From positions 1 through 64,000 of the forward strand of contig NZ_SNZJ01000009.1 in assembly GCF_004363555.1 (NCBI RefSeq): a stretch of 64,000 nt of DNA, in the 5' to 3' direction. Below are positions 45,169-54,221 of this stretch, piece by piece. The notes beneath the pieces were generated by a model, which was not told the DNA's origin, did no database searches, and saw only the letters and a list, made by a program, of their open reading frames with translations. Source of the DNA: Halomonas ventosae (GTDB lineage: Bacteria; Pseudomonadota; Gammaproteobacteria; Pseudomonadales; Halomonadaceae). The stretch's first letter is position 1. Every line of letters starts with the position of its first letter. The translations under genes were made by a program, and so were the position numbers.

Positions 45169-46109
45169 CCACACGACTGCTGATCGCCGGGCTGCTGGCG
45201 CTGGTGCTGGCCGCGCTCTTCCTGCTGCCCTATGGCGTCTCCTACTTCTACATCTTCGTCGCCACCGAGATCCTGATCATGGGACTCTTCGCGGCCAGCT
45301 TCAATCTGGTGTTCGGCTACACCGGGATGCTCTCCTTCGGCCATGCGGCCTTCTTCGGGATGGGGTCCTACACCACCGCCATGCTGCTGCTCCACCTGCA
45401 GGTGCCGCTGGTGTGGACCCTGCTGGCGGCGATGCTGACCTCGATGCTGCTGGCCGCGGTGATCGGCTTCTTCTGCGTGCGGCTCAACGAGGTCTACTTC
45501 GCCATGCTGACCCTGGCGTTCGGCATGATGGTGTTCTCCGTGGCCCACCAGTGGCGCAGCGTGACCAACGGCAGCGACGGCATCACGGGCTTTCCCCTCA
45601 CCGAGTTCGGCCTCGGGCTCGACCTGCAGCTCGCCAACCCCCTGGTCTACTACTACGTGGTGCTGGTGGTGGTGGTGCTGGCCGCGGCACTGCTCTACCT
45701 CGTCACGCGCTCGCCCTTCGGCCTGATCCTCAAGGCCATCAGCGAGAACCCGGAGCGGGTCGCCTTCTGCGGGCTCAACGAGCGGCGCTTCCGGCTGATC
45801 GCCTTCATCGTGGCGGGGCTCTTCGCGGGGCTGGCCGGCGGGCTCTTCGCGCCCTTCAACCGGGTGGCGAGCCCCGACATGATCCACTGGAGCCACTCCG
45901 CGGAGGCGGTGCTGATGACCATCCTCGGCGGCTCGGCCTACTTCCTGGGGCCCTTCTTCGGCGCCATGGTGTTCGTGCTGCTGGAGACCTGGATCACCAG
46001 CTACACCGACCACTGGATGCTGGTCCTCGGCATCATCCTGGCGCTGATGGTGATGTTCTTCCGCCGCGGTATCCTCGGGACCGTGCTCGACCGGGTGCTG
46101 AGACGATGA
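45165..46109 (+). CDS. LivM-type ABC permease
   Basis: A 314-residue permease with about nine to ten helices. LivM motifs are ASFNLVFGYTGMLSFGHAAFFG, GSDGITGFPL and ILGGSAYFLGPFFGAMVF. The frame is open upstream within livH, but the start is the ATG at 45165 in the four-base overlap. Also overlaps the next gene by four bases. Confidence 0.94.
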   Translation: MTTRLLIAGLLALVLAALFLLPYGVSYFYIFVATEILIMGLFAASFNLVFGYTGMLSFGHAAFFGMGSYTTAMLLLHLQVPLVWTLLAAMLTSMLLAAVIGFFCVRLNEVYFAMLTLAFGMMVFSVAHQWRSVTNGSDGITGFPLTEFGLGLDLQLANPLVYYYVVLVVVVLAAALLYLVTRSPFGLILKAISENPERVAFCGLNERRFRLIAFIVAGLFAGLAGGLFAPFNRVASPDMIHWSHSAEAVLMTILGGSAYFLGPFFGAMVFVLLETWITSYTDHWMLVLGIILALMVMFFRRGILGTVLDRVLRR

Positions 46110-46876
46110 CCGAACCACTGCTCTCGATCCGCGACCTCACCAAGACCTTCGGCGGCGTGCATGCCGTGGACGGGGTCTCCCTCGACGTGCGCCCGCGCGA
46201 GACCGTGGCGCTGATCGGGCCCAACGGCGCGGGCAAGACGACCTTCTACAACATGATCTCGGGGCGCATGACGCCGACCTCGGGGAGCATCCACTATGAC
46301 GGCGAGGAGATCACCGGCCTGCCGCCGCACCGCATCAGCCGGCTCGGCATCTCCCGCTCCTTCCAGATCACCAACATCTTCCAGGAGCTCACGGTACGCC
46401 AGAACGTCGAGGTCGCGCTCACCGCCTTCCACGGCAAGGCGCTCGCGATGCTGCGCCTGGCCTCGCGCGACCGCGAGATCATCGACGAGGCCTACGCCCT
46501 GCTCGAGCGGCTGGGGCTCGAGGCCCTGGCGGATCAGCGTGCCGGGGTGCTCAGCTACGGCGACAAGCGCCTGCTCGAGATCGCCATCGTGCTGGCGACC
46601 CGCCCGCGGCTGGTGCTGCTCGACGAGCCCACGGCGGGCATGACCCCGGAGGAGACCCGCCACGTCACCCAGCTGATCCGCAGGCTCGCCGACTCCGGCG
46701 ACTACACCTTCCTGGTCACCGAGCATGACATGAGCGTGGTGTTCGGGATTGCCGACCGCATCCTGGTGATGCACCGCGGCCAGCGGCTGGCGGAGGGCAC
46801 GCCGGAGGAGATCCGCAACGACCCCGAGGTGAAGCGCGCCTATCTCGGCGAGGAAGAAGAGGAGGCGGCATCCTGA
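46106..46876 (+). CDS. LivG-type ABC ATP-binding protein
   Basis: A 256-residue ATPase. Walker A ALIGPNGAGKTTFYNM, signature region LSYGDKRLLEIAIVLA (a YGD/LSYG variant usual in LivG), Walker B LVLLDEPTAGMTPEE, H-loop VTEHDMSVV. The ATG at 46106 overlaps livM (ATGA), and the stop overlaps livF (TGATG). Confidence 0.95.
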   Translation: MTEPLLSIRDLTKTFGGVHAVDGVSLDVRPRETVALIGPNGAGKTTFYNMISGRMTPTSGSIHYDGEEITGLPPHRISRLGISRSFQITNIFQELTVRQNVEVALTAFHGKALAMLRLASRDREIIDEAYALLERLGLEALADQRAGVLSYGDKRLLEIAIVLATRPRLVLLDEPTAGMTPEETRHVTQLIRRLADSGDYTFLVTEHDMSVVFGIADRILVMHRGQRLAEGTPEEIRNDPEVKRAYLGEEEEEAAS

Positions 46877-47577
46877 TGCTCAAGGTCGAGGATATCCACA
46901 CCTACTACGGCGAGAGCCATGCGCTGCAGGGCGTGAGCCTGGAGGTCGAGGCCGGGGAGGTCGTCTGCCTGCTGGGCCGCAACGGCGCCGGGAAGAGCAC
47001 CACGCTCAAGAGCATCATGGGGGTCACGCCGCCGCGGCAGGGCAGGGTGCTGTTCGAGGGCCGGGACATCCGCGGGCTGCCCGCCCACCGCATCGCCCGG
47101 CTCGGCATCGCCCTGGTGCCGGAGGACCGGCGCATCTTCCCCGGGCTCAGCGTCTACGAGAACCTGGAGGTGGCGATGCAGCCCGGCCACCGGGGCGAGC
47201 GCCGCTGGACCCCGGAGCGGGTGCTCGACACCTACCCGATGCTCGCGGAGCTGCGCCACCAGGACGGCGCCACCCTCTCGGGCGGGCAGCAGCAGATGCT
47301 GGCGATCGCCCGGGCCCTGGTCACCGAGCCGCGCCTGCTGCTGCTCGACGAGCCCAACGAGGGGCTGGCCCCGGTCATCGTCCACCAGATCGGCGAGCTG
47401 ATCGACGACCTGGCGAGCACCACCACCATCCTCTTCACCGACCAGAGCGTGCCCTTCGCCCTGCGCCATGCCAGCAAGGCTTTCATCCTCCAGAAGGGGC
47501 AGGTCGCCTACGCCGGCACCACCGCCGAGCTGCGCGAGAACCCCGATCTCCAGGAGCGCTATCTCTCCGTTGCCTGA
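46876..47577 (+). CDS. LivF-type ABC ATP-binding protein
   Basis: A 233-residue ATPase. Walker A LLGRNGAGKSTTLKSIMG, signature LSGGQQQMLAIARAL, Walker B LLLLDEPNEGLAPV. Forms the ATPase heterodimer with LivG and ends the operon. Confidence 0.95.
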   Translation: MLKVEDIHTYYGESHALQGVSLEVEAGEVVCLLGRNGAGKSTTLKSIMGVTPPRQGRVLFEGRDIRGLPAHRIARLGIALVPEDRRIFPGLSVYENLEVAMQPGHRGERRWTPERVLDTYPMLAELRHQDGATLSGGQQQMLAIARALVTEPRLLLLDEPNEGLAPVIVHQIGELIDDLASTTTILFTDQSVPFALRHASKAFILQKGQVAYAGTTAELRENPDLQERYLSVA

Positions 47578-47891
47578 GCAGGCTGGGGGCTACGCCGAAG
47601 GAAGTTGGCCACCTGTAACCTAACGTTCGCATACGGTGCCCTGGCTCCGATTGGAGGCGGGGCATCTTGCTTTGAGTCCCTCGCCCTTTGTTCTGGAGCG
47701 GTTCCAGCGTTTCAGTAATTCGTCATGTTGCGACTTGGATGCGATAGTGGCGGTGCGATAAAGAAATCGGGCGGTTGGATCCATTACTATGAGGTACCAA
47801 TCTTTGCAGCGATGGCATCCTCGGGAGCGACTGTAGTGGGTGGATGTTTCCACTGCTGTCTCTCGTCGGACACGCAAGGGAGAAGAAGGGC
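47578..47891. other. Intergenic stretch before the PLD-helicase gene
   Basis: The 314 bp between the ABC operon and the helicase gene are less GC-rich than the flanking livF. An open frame on the minus strand crosses into the helicase gene but has no ribosome site or recognisable similarity. I see no clear gene or terminator. It probably holds the helicase promoter. Confidence 0.45.
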
Positions 47892-50800
47892 ATGGACAAG
47901 CTTCCCGAAGGCCTTTACGAGCGGTTGCTCGATGAAGAGCTGCAGGCACAGTTGGAGGCGTATCCCGAACTGAAACCGGTGCTTCGCTCGCTCGATGATG
48001 AAACGGCACCTCACGCTTACTCTCAGTTTCTCGGCCAGCTACTTCATCAAGCGCTGAGGAGCGTCGCATCTGAGCAGCGTCTTCCTCTTTTGAACCGCAT
48101 TATTGAGCTGGTGTCAGCCACCGATGGCCTCGACTACCTGACTCGTAAGCAGCTGCTCAGCACCGATAAGCCGATTCTTACTGAGATAAGGCGAAGCCGC
48201 GAATCATTACCCCGCCCGTATACGCCGCTTTCTACCAGCGCACTGTTCACGGGGCTGGGACATGACCCGCCCCTGGAGCATGAGCTGCGCGCGGAAATGG
48301 CGACGGCAGATAGCGTTGATGTTCTGGTCTCGTTCATTAAGTGGTCCGGCCTCCGGTTGTTGATGCCCGCCTTCGAGCGCTTGGCCGAGAGAGGCGTGCC
48401 GGTTCGCCTGATCTCCACCAGCTACATGGGTGCCAGCGATCCGACGGCACTGGAGTGGCTGTCCCGGCAGCCTAACGTCACCGTACGTGTCTCCTACGAC
48501 ACCGGTGGTACTCGATTGCATGCCAAGGCTTATCACTTTCGGCGTGAGAGTGGTTACTCCACGGCCTATATCGGCTCAGCGAACATGTCCCACTCGGCGA
48601 TGACCCAAGGGCTGGAGTGGACCGTCAAGGTTACCGCTCAGGATATGGCACATATCCTTGAGCGCTTCGAGGCGGAGTTCTCCGCTTATTGGGAGAGCGA
48701 CGAGTTCGAGCACTATACCCCGGAGGATTTCACGCGCTTTCGACAGGCCATCGCCGCGCACAAGGAGCGCGGCCGGGGTGGGGCGACATTTTTCGCCGAA
48801 ATCACGCCGCGGCCGTTCCAACTACGAATTCTGGAAGCCATCGATGCCGCCCGGCAGCGCGGCTCGTTTCGCAACCTGGTGGTGGCGGCGACCGGAACCG
48901 GCAAGACGGTGATCTCGGCGCTGGATTATCGGCGACTCTGTGAGCGTGAAGGCAGCCAGGTGCCCCTGCTCTTCGTCGCGCATCGCAAGGAGATCCTGGA
49001 GCAGGCTCAGTCCTGCTACCGCACCGTGCTGCGTGACCAGAACTTCGGTGAGCTCTGGGTAGGCGGGCATGTCCCGACAGAGCATCGTCACCTGTTTGCC
49101 TCGGTGCAAACCCTGAATCGCCACCGCCCTTGGGAGACCTCGGGCCGGGAGCATTTCCAGTATGTGGTGATCGATGAGGCTCATCATGAGACCGCTAGCA
49201 GCTATCGGGCGCTGCTCGAGGAGCTAAACCCTGCCGTTCTGCTGGGGCTGACGGCGACGCCCGAACGTATGGACGGTAGCAGCATCCTGCCGGACTTCGA
49301 TGGCGACTTCGCCGCGGAGATTCGCCTGCCCGAGGCCCTCGAGGAGAAGCTGCTATGCCCCTTCCACTACTTCGGGGTCAGCGATAGCGTCGACCTCAGT
49401 GATGACTCGCTGTGGCGCAACGGCCGCTATGACGTCCGTCAGCTGGAGAATCTTCTAACCGGCGATGACTTTCGTGCCAAGCAGCGGGTCGACACCGTCC
49501 TGCAGGCGCTGGAGCGTTACCAGCCCGATCTGCACGGCATCCGTGCGGTAGGGTTCTGCGCCGGCCTTCGCCACGCCGAGTATATGGCCGAGTGTTTCAA
49601 TCAGTTGGGCAGTGAGTACCGAGCCGCGGTCCTGGTCGGTGATACGCCAGCGGAGATCCGCGCCGAGCGGCTGCGGGAGTTTCGTGACGGAAGACTGCCC
49701 TTTCTGTTCACCGTGGATGTGCTCAGTGAAGGGGTGGATGTTCCGGATATCAACCTGGTGATGTTCCTACGCCCCACCGAGAGCCTGACGGTATTTCTGC
49801 AGCAACTGGGACGTGGGCTGCGTCATGCGCCAGGCAAGGAGTGCCTCACCGTCTTGGACTTCGTGGGGCAGACCCATCGCCGCTATCGCCTGGATACCAA
49901 GTTCACTGCACTGCTATCCGGCCAGCGGCAGCGACTTGATCGTGAGGTAGAAGCCGACTTCCCCAGCCTGCCGCCTGGCTGCAGTATTCAGCTTGAACGG
50001 GTCGCTCGGGAGCGAGTGCTAAGCAAGATTCGCGCGGTGCTCAGCGACCTCAATCAGTTTATCCCCGAGACCCTGCGCACTTGGCCAGAGGAAGTAGGGC
50101 AGCCACTGACGTTTGGGCGTTTCCTGGAGGTGACGGGACTGTCCCCGGTACAGGTGCTGTCGCGCAAGAGTTGGTCGGAGTGGAAGGCAATAGCCGACCG
50201 CAACCCACTCCCTGCGGATCCGGACCTCGATCAGGCCCGCAAGGCTCTACCGCGTATCGCTTTGCGTAGCGATCCAGTGCTCTTGAGAGCTATCGAGGAC
50301 ATTGGCGGTCAAGATGGGACGGTTCAGGAGGCGTTGGGGCGCTACGACGTGGCACAGCAAACGGCGCTGCACTATCTGCTGTGGGGCCGGAAGGGCGGTC
50401 TCGTGGGCGTGAATAACCTTGAAGAGTCGCTGCAGAAATGGCGTGACAATCCCAGTGTAGCGGCCGATGCCGCCGAGATCGCCGCCTGGCGGCGGGCTCA
50501 TCAACAGGTGCCTCTGCAACGGCTGAGTGAGCTGCCTTTCGACTGCGGGCTACTCCTGCATGGCGCCTACGGTTTGCCAGAGATCAAGGCGGCACTTGGG
50601 ATAGCGAGCTTGGAAAAGCCGGGTGCCACCGGCGTGGGGGTGATCCATGCAAAGGACATTCGTGCCTATATCCATCTGGTAACCTTTCAAAAAGATGACA
50701 CCGACTTCTCTCCTACCACGCGCTATCGAGACTATCCCATCAGTCGCACGCTACTGCATTGGGAGAGCCAGTCGAACACCAGTCAGGCCAGTGCAACGGG

Positions 50801-51011
50801 GCAGAACTACCTTCACTTCGAGGAGCGCGGCTACACGATTCTCTTCTTCGCTCGCCTCACCAAGCGCATCGAGGGTGAGACGGCGCCATTTGTCTTCCTT
50901 GGTCCAGCCAAAGCGCTTAAGAGCTATCACGGCGATCGCCCCATCGCCATGACCTGGGAGCTGGAGTACCCCATGCCTGCCGAGCTCTTCGAGGAGGCGC
51001 GCCCGGCGTAG
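47892..51011 (+). CDS. PLD-nuclease / SF2 helicase / DUF3427 protein, possible defence protein
   Basis: A 1039-residue multidomain protein. Residues 1-125 form a helical N-terminus. A phospholipase-D-like nuclease domain follows, with HAK at 210-212 and GSANMS at 228-233 (one HKD motif, so probably dimeric). A superfamily 2 helicase core comes next: Walker A AATGTGKTVIS near 333, VVIDEAHHE near 430, GLTATPERMDG, and QQLGRGLRHAPGK. A C-terminal DUF3427 region follows, including the FSPTTRYRDYPIS segment. ATG at 47892 follows a GGAGAAGAAGG site. Nuclease plus translocase fits a restriction-like or DNA-repair activity. It stands alone, with somewhat lower GC than the liv operon. A role in phage defence is inference. 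Confidence 0.9.
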   Translation: MDKLPEGLYERLLDEELQAQLEAYPELKPVLRSLDDETAPHAYSQFLGQLLHQALRSVASEQRLPLLNRIIELVSATDGLDYLTRKQLLSTDKPILTEIRRSRESLPRPYTPLSTSALFTGLGHDPPLEHELRAEMATADSVDVLVSFIKWSGLRLLMPAFERLAERGVPVRLISTSYMGASDPTALEWLSRQPNVTVRVSYDTGGTRLHAKAYHFRRESGYSTAYIGSANMSHSAMTQGLEWTVKVTAQDMAHILERFEAEFSAYWESDEFEHYTPEDFTRFRQAIAAHKERGRGGATFFAEITPRPFQLRILEAIDAARQRGSFRNLVVAATGTGKTVISALDYRRLCEREGSQVPLLFVAHRKEILEQAQSCYRTVLRDQNFGELWVGGHVPTEHRHLFASVQTLNRHRPWETSGREHFQYVVIDEAHHETASSYRALLEELNPAVLLGLTATPERMDGSSILPDFDGDFAAEIRLPEALEEKLLCPFHYFGVSDSVDLSDDSLWRNGRYDVRQLENLLTGDDFRAKQRVDTVLQALERYQPDLHGIRAVGFCAGLRHAEYMAECFNQLGSEYRAAVLVGDTPAEIRAERLREFRDGRLPFLFTVDVLSEGVDVPDINLVMFLRPTESLTVFLQQLGRGLRHAPGKECLTVLDFVGQTHRRYRLDTKFTALLSGQRQRLDREVEADFPSLPPGCSIQLERVARERVLSKIRAVLSDLNQFIPETLRTWPEEVGQPLTFGRFLEVTGLSPVQVLSRKSWSEWKAIADRNPLPADPDLDQARKALPRIALRSDPVLLRAIEDIGGQDGTVQEALGRYDVAQQTALHYLLWGRKGGLVGVNNLEESLQKWRDNPSVAADAAEIAAWRRAHQQVPLQRLSELPFDCGLLLHGAYGLPEIKAALGIASLEKPGATGVGVIHAKDIRAYIHLVTFQKDDTDFSPTTRYRDYPISRTLLHWESQSNTSQASATGQNYLHFEERGYTILFFARLTKRIEGETAPFVFLGPAKALKSYHGDRPIAMTWELEYPMPAELFEEARPA

Positions 51012-51113
51012 CGAACCCAAGGTCAGGGCCATGCGACTTTGGCAGCCATGTTGACGTTGACGTTAACTGCTATCTTGGTGTCATCGCCAACAACCACAAC
51101 ACCTGGAGCCTCC

Positions 51114-51701
51114 ATGTCCGCCCCGATCAGCCGCTTCCCCGTTCCCGAATCGATCCACGATCTGCCCGATGACGTCCGCGATGCCATGCTGGCGGTGCAG
51201 GAGAAGGCCGGCTTCGTGCCCAACGTCTTCCTGATGCTGGCCCACCGGCCGGCCGAGTTTCGCGCCTTCTTCGCCTACCACGATGCCTTGATGGAGCGGG
51301 AATCCGATACGCTCACCAAGGCCGAGAAGGAGATGATCGTGGTTGCCACCAGCGCCCGCAACCGCTGCCTCTACTGCGTGGTGGCCCACGGCGCCCTGGT
51401 GCGGATCTACAGCAAGGACCCGCTGCTCGCCGACCAGGTAGCGACCAATCATCGCACCGCGCCGATCAGCGAGCGGCATCGCACCATGTTGGACTTCGCC
51501 CTCTACTGCGGCCTGGAGGTGGGAGAGCTCACCGACGAGTGGGAGGCCCGCCTGAAAACGGCCGGGTTCACCCACGACGACATCTGGGACATCGGCGCCA
51601 TCACCGCCTTCTTCGGCCTCTCCAACCGCCTGGTCACCCTGACCGGCACGCCCCCCAACGAGGAGTTCTACCTGATGGGACGGGTGCCGCGGGAGAAGTA
51701 A
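51114..51701 (+). CDS. Peroxidase-related AhpD-like (carboxymuconolactone decarboxylase family) protein
   Basis: A 195-residue alpha-helical protein of the uncharacterised peroxidase-related family within the AhpD/CMD superfamily. The redox motif is CLYCVVAHG (CxxC with a following His), and FVPNVFLMLAHRP is typical of the N-terminal half. Likely cytoplasmic, reducing peroxides or acting as a thiol relay. The frame is open 25 codons upstream; ATG at 51114 has CTGGAG before it and begins the homology. Convergent with mucD. Confidence 0.88.
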   Translation: MSAPISRFPVPESIHDLPDDVRDAMLAVQEKAGFVPNVFLMLAHRPAEFRAFFAYHDALMERESDTLTKAEKEMIVVATSARNRCLYCVVAHGALVRIYSKDPLLADQVATNHRTAPISERHRTMLDFALYCGLEVGELTDEWEARLKTAGFTHDDIWDIGAITAFFGLSNRLVTLTGTPPNEEFYLMGRVPREK

Positions 51702-51727
51702 GGCGGAATGACCGGGGCTACGTAAAT

Positions 51728-51760
51728 CAGCGCCCCGGCGGTGTTACCTCCGGGGCGCTG
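51728..51760. terminator. Hairpin between convergent genes
   Basis: CAGCGCCCCGG and CCGGGGCGCTG form a perfect 11-bp stem around an 11-base loop, between the AhpD-like gene and mucD, which point at each other. No marked T-tract. Confidence 0.6.
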
Positions 51761-51787
51761 AGTCATGGCAATGAGTGAGCTCTGGGG

Positions 51788-53206
51788 TCAGTCACCGCCG
51801 AGGCTCAAGGCCACGAAGTAGGAGTTGCCATCCCGGTAGAGCCGTACCGGGATCGCCTGGCCTTCCGGCAGGTCGGCGACGATATCGGCCAGCTGTTCCG
51901 GGCTCTCCACCTGCTGCTGCCCGATGCTCACCAGCACATCGCCGGGGCGGATCCCGGCGGCTGCCGCGCGTCCGGTGGGGTCGACATCGGCGATGCGCAC
52001 GCCATGGTCGAGTCCGAGCTGTTGGCGCTCTGCGTCGCTCAAGGGCTGTGCCGCGATGCCGAGGCGGGCCGGTTCGCTCTCGTTGCCGGCCTGGTCGGCA
52101 CCCGCGTTCGGCCACTCGCCAACCTCCACGGTGATCGACTGCCGCTCGCCTTCACGCAGCACCAGCAGCTCGACCTCCTCGCCGGGGGCCACGGCGCCGA
52201 TCAGCCTGGGCAGCGTGGTGGAGTGGTCGACCTCCTGGCCATTGGCTTCCAGGATGATGTCGCCCGCCTGGAGCCCGCCTTCGGCCGCCGGGCCGTCGGG
52301 GGCCAGGTCCGCGATCAGGGCGCCTTCGGCCTGGTCCATCCCGAAGGAGCTTGCCAGGTCCGGGGAAACCGGCTGGATCCGGACGCCGAGCCAGCCGCGG
52401 CTGACGTACCCCTCATTGCGCAGCTGGTCGGCGACATCCAGGGCCACATCGATCGGGATGGCGAAGGAGAGCCCCATGTACCCGCCGCTGCGCGTCAGGA
52501 TCTGGGCGTTGACGCCGATCACCTCCCCTTCCAGGTTGAACAGTGGCCCACCGGAGTTGCCCGGGTTGATGGCCACGTCGGTCTGGATGAAGGGCACATA
52601 GACATCCTGGGGCAGGGTGCGGTTGATGGCACTGATGATGCCGGCCGTCACGGAATGATCGAAGCCGAAGGGGGAGCCGATGGCGGCGACCCACTGGCCC
52701 ACCTCAAGGTCTCCCGATTCGCCCATCTCGAGGGTGGGAAGGTCGTCGGCATCGACCTTGAGCACGGCGACATCGGTCTTGTCATCGGTACCCACCAGTT
52801 CGGCCTCGAGTTCGCGCCGGTCGTTGAGGCGCACCAGGATCTCGTCGGCCTCCTTGACCACATGGGCATTGGTCATGATGTAGCCGTCTTCATCGAAGAT
52901 GAAGCCCGAGCCCAGCGAGCGGCGCTCCTGGTTGCCCTGGCCTCGGCCGCCGCCGGGGGGCATGGGGATGCGGTCACCGAAGAAGTGCCGAAAGATCTCG
53001 GGGATCTCCTGGCCGCCGAACTGGCCGGTGGGGGGAGCCTGTCGCTCGACCGTCCGGGTCGTCGAGATATTGACGACCGACGGGGCGGCGTCCTCCACCA
53101 GCTCGGTGAAGTCCGGCAGGCGCTGTTGCGCCAGGGCAGGCTGGGAAGCGACAAGGAGAAGTCCCAGCAGCATTAGCCAGGAAAGCGTGCGTGTCTTGAC
53201 TGTCAC
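51788..53206 (-). CDS. mucD: Periplasmic serine endopeptidase, DegP/MucD type
   Basis: A 472-residue Do-family protease with signal peptide (to about residue 27). The catalytic triad is H115 (TNAHVV), D145 (KTDVAV) and S218 (GNSGGPL). Two PDZ domains lie at about 265-350 and 375-465. It degrades misfolded envelope proteins. There is no adjacent sigma-E/mucA set, so the name follows domain architecture. A Gly-rich linker (PPGGGRGQGNQ) occurs in the LA loop region. Confidence 0.94.
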   Translation of the reverse strand: MTVKTRTLSWLMLLGLLLVASQPALAQQRLPDFTELVEDAAPSVVNISTTRTVERQAPPTGQFGGQEIPEIFRHFFGDRIPMPPGGGRGQGNQERRSLGSGFIFDEDGYIMTNAHVVKEADEILVRLNDRRELEAELVGTDDKTDVAVLKVDADDLPTLEMGESGDLEVGQWVAAIGSPFGFDHSVTAGIISAINRTLPQDVYVPFIQTDVAINPGNSGGPLFNLEGEVIGVNAQILTRSGGYMGLSFAIPIDVALDVADQLRNEGYVSRGWLGVRIQPVSPDLASSFGMDQAEGALIADLAPDGPAAEGGLQAGDIILEANGQEVDHSTTLPRLIGAVAPGEEVELLVLREGERQSITVEVGEWPNAGADQAGNESEPARLGIAAQPLSDAERQQLGLDHGVRIADVDPTGRAAAAGIRPGDVLVSIGQQQVESPEQLADIVADLPEGQAIPVRLYRDGNSYFVALSLGGD

Positions 53207-53273
53207 GATGGGCTCCTGTTTGGCATCGGGTGTCAGGCGTCATGATCGGCGGCGATAGCCCCGGCGGGGCCCG

Positions 53274-53837
53274 TCATACGCCGATATCCTCGTCATACTC
53301 CTTCCCGGAGTGTGACTTGACGGGCGAATCATCGTTGCATTCGGGCTCATGCATGAAGGTGCGGGTCGTCTCGACACTGCCCAGGTCCTGGATCGTGCGT
53401 CGCCCGAGCAATACCGGGTAGTTCATGTCGTCGCGATCCTCCAGGCTGAACTGCTCCTCGCGAAGCGTCTCTCCCATGCAGAGCGTCATCAGCACCACGG
53501 GCCGGCTCTCCACCCCGCCGGCACCCCTCACCCGCAGGTCGCGAAACACTGGCCGCTCGAAGGTCTTCGAGACGACCTCGTTCGTCGCCTCGTCCTCCAC
53601 CTCGGTGGTGAATCGTACCCAGTCCTCGCCGTCGCGCTCGAACGCCTCGATCTCCTCGGCCTGCATCGACGACGTCAGGGCGCCGGTGTCGAGCTTCACC
53701 TTGACCTCCGTGCCCCACGGCTCGATGGTGCCCTTCTCGACCCAGCCATAGGTGGTGGTCTCGGCCGCCTGGGCGGCACTCCCCAGCAGCCCGGCGCCGA
53801 GCAAGGCCAGCAGTGTTCTTCGGATCGATCTGTGCAT
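53274..53837 (-). CDS. Exported retropepsin-like / 'ATP-dependent zinc protease' family protein
   Basis: A 187-residue protein with a signal peptide (ending GSAAQAAE). The mature domain belongs to the putative zinc-protease (PF05618-like) family, which has a retropepsin fold. The active-site-like motif is VKVKLDTGALTSSMQA, and PVLLGRRTIQDLG is the second conserved segment. The family often neighbours RimK-type ligases or is found alone, as here. Likely periplasmic aspartic-type peptidase; the substrate is unknown. Confidence 0.87.
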   Translation of the reverse strand: MHRSIRRTLLALLGAGLLGSAAQAAETTTYGWVEKGTIEPWGTEVKVKLDTGALTSSMQAEEIEAFERDGEDWVRFTTEVEDEATNEVVSKTFERPVFRDLRVRGAGGVESRPVVLMTLCMGETLREEQFSLEDRDDMNYPVLLGRRTIQDLGSVETTRTFMHEPECNDDSPVKSHSGKEYDEDIGV

Positions 53838-54110
53838 GCGTTTCCTCCCTGGCTACACGTGGATGATGTCGGTGATGCGAATGGCAAGGCGTCCATGATC
53901 CATGGACTCGCCCTGCGACCGTCATCGAGGAGAGGGAGTTCCGTCATCGCCGAGAGGGACCTTCGCGAGAGACCGCCGGGGCCTGTTGCCTGGCGCCGCC
54001 GGCAAGCCCACGGGAACCGGGCCCGGGTGGTCGCCAGGGGAGGTCGGCGCTATGATGTCCCTCGATCGCCCCGCCAGGCCAGGATGCGAGGCGCGATCCC
54101 ACAATCCATT
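53838..54110. other. Intergenic stretch upstream of the TPP riboswitch
   Basis: About 270 bp without a recognisable gene, between the divergent protease-like gene and the riboswitch. It should contain the promoter for the riboswitch transcript. Confidence 0.45.
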
Positions 54111-54221
54111 CACTTGTCGCCAGGGGAGTCCCGCCGCCGAGAGCATCGGCCGGGGCTGAGAGAGCGCATGGCGCTGACCCTGGAACCTGATCCGGTTCAC
54201 ACCGGCGGAGGAAGTGCGACA
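54111..54221 (+). promoter_or_regulatory. TPP (thiamine pyrophosphate) riboswitch
   Basis: The THI-element core is present in order: caGGGGagtcc near 54122, GGGGCTGAGA (54152-54161), then ACCCtggAACCTGATCcGGTT (54177-54196) and ACCggCGGAGGaAGtg (54201-54216). CACTT (54111-54115) can pair with AAGTG (54212-54216) to close the P1 stem. The GGAGG at 54207-54211 lies inside the conserved 3' strand, nine bases before the ATG. TPP binding would thus mask the ribosome-binding site directly. It should repress the downstream transporter when thiamine is plentiful. Confidence 0.93.

Noticed and set aside
42949-45174. A 741-codon open frame on the minus strand opposite the liv-type operon
   Set aside because: It is the antisense shadow of GC-rich genes with clear family matches on the plus strand; its translation is His/Gln/Gly-rich without motifs.
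47620-48069. Minus-strand frame across the gap before the PLD-helicase gene
   Set aside because: It has no recognisable similarity or ribosome site and overlaps the true start of the helicase gene.
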